Source of the DNA: Fen-1298 sp963833465
Lineage (GTDB): Bacteria; Bacteroidota; Ignavibacteria; UBA10030
Assembly: GCA_963833465.1 (NCBI GenBank)
Contig: CAWHXW010000002.1
Location: forward strand, 248,001 to 312,000
Reading direction: 5' to 3'
Length of the DNA: 64,000 bases
The position numbers and the translations under genes were made by a program. This document shows, in pieces, positions 63,741 to 64,000 of this stretch. How positions within the stretch are numbered: the first letter of the stretch is position 1; every line of letters begins with the position of its first letter. The notes under the pieces were generated by a model. That model had not been told where the DNA came from, searched no databases, and saw only the letters and a list, made by a program, of their open reading frames with translations.

Positions 63741-64000
63741 GTTATCCCTCCACTCGTTCCACTTTGCGATAGTGGAAGATATTCTTGAAGTTGCGAGATA
63801 AACGTATCCGGATTGATTGGTTTCTCGATATATCCAGTCGCACCTGCCGCAAGAATACGTTCTTTATCGCCTGTCATTGCGTATGAAGTAACGGCAACAA
63901 TTGGGATATTGGCTAAAGATTTATTCTTTCTAAATTCTTCTGCCACTTGATATCCATTGATTTCGGGAAGTTGGATGTCCAGGAGAACGACATGCGGTCT
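63737..64000 (-). CDS. Response regulator receiver protein (5' end outside window)
   Basis: The last 87 residues of a receiver domain are visible. They open with HVVLLDIQLPEINGYQ (phospho-acceptor Asp), then PIVAVTSYAMTGDKERIL (Thr/Ser switch) and GYIEKPINPDTF (conserved Lys-Pro). The chain ends with a short tail, LPLSQSGTSGGIT. The upstream part lies beyond the right edge, so it may be a CheY/DivK-like single receiver or the C-terminus of another hybrid kinase. It overlaps the hybrid kinase start by four bases. Confidence 0.85.
   Translation of the reverse strand, partial: RPHVVLLDIQLPEINGYQVAEEFRKNKSLANIPIVAVTSYAMTGDKERILAAGATGYIEKPINPDTFISQLQEYLPLSQSGTSGGIT

Overview
The window is a stretch of low-GC bacterial chromosome, most likely from the Ignavibacteria/Kapabacteria side of the Bacteroidota-Chlorobiota group. 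The evidence is a type IX secretion (T9SS) sorting tail of the NYPNPFNP kind on a giant surface protein, a Bacteroidota-type YbeY active site, DUF2795 and DUF3108 proteins, and clear AGGAG ribosome binding sites. Nearly everything is on the minus strand. The plus-strand genes are one two-component pair (10.4-12.5 kb) and one polysaccharide-type operon (56.3-61.5 kb). No rRNA, tRNA, CRISPR array or complete insertion sequence was found.

Region 1 (1-12.5 kb) is a surface-structure locus. It holds two complete DUF4402 proteins plus a third, cut by the window edge, that looks like the same family. It also holds a PapD-like periplasmic chaperone and a ~2480-residue protein of autotransporter-type beta-strand repeats with a T9SS tail, now broken by two frameshifts in near-identical repeats. 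Next to it are a histidine kinase without a sensor domain and an NtrC-type sigma-54 activator. Three sequences of the -24/-12 (sigma-54) class lie in front of the two complete DUF4402 genes and the kinase-activator pair, so the locus looks like a self-contained sigma-54 regulon.

Region 2 (12.7-44 kb) is mainly housekeeping, in tightly packed minus-strand operons. It covers menaquinone prenylation (UbiA family), metG, holB, a BamA/TamA-like protein, an M23 peptidase, hprK, hpf, xer recombinase, topA, smg, ybeY, a metallo-beta-lactamase-fold hydrolase, gamma carbonic anhydrase, DUF3108, a CtpA protease, lysS, rluB, scpB, scpA, trpS, HNH, aroC, Do protease, recO, mtnA, a PfkB kinase and Nudix. 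The odd member is a protein with a degenerate TIR-like domain of the Cap12/PCTIR type between the prenyltransferase and metG.

Region 3 (44.1-55.6 kb) has an SpoU-type methyltransferase, then a ~700-bp intergenic island with a 21-bp minisatellite and nested palindromes. After that come an unrecognised alanine-rich helical protein, two secreted or lipoprotein unknowns, comEC, a phosphoglycerate-mutase-like metalloenzyme, dtd, prmC, a lysine-tailed unknown, an MFS transporter and a stand-alone receiver protein.

Region 4 (55.6-64 kb) contains a gene remnant and then a two-gene plus-strand operon. Its first gene encodes a secreted, membrane-anchored fusion of a DUF2334 deacetylase, an amidotransferase-like domain and a TIM-barrel hydrolase-like domain, split by one frameshift. 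The second encodes a processive GT2 glycosyltransferase. The layout recalls PgaB/PgaC and PelA and may be an undescribed synthase-dependent polysaccharide system. A convergent hybrid histidine kinase and a partial receiver gene close the window.

Five clean indels interrupt otherwise intact genes (near 6053, 6848, 28754, 42914 and 57405). Correcting each restores a continuous reading frame, so assembly or read error is at least as likely as real pseudogenisation.
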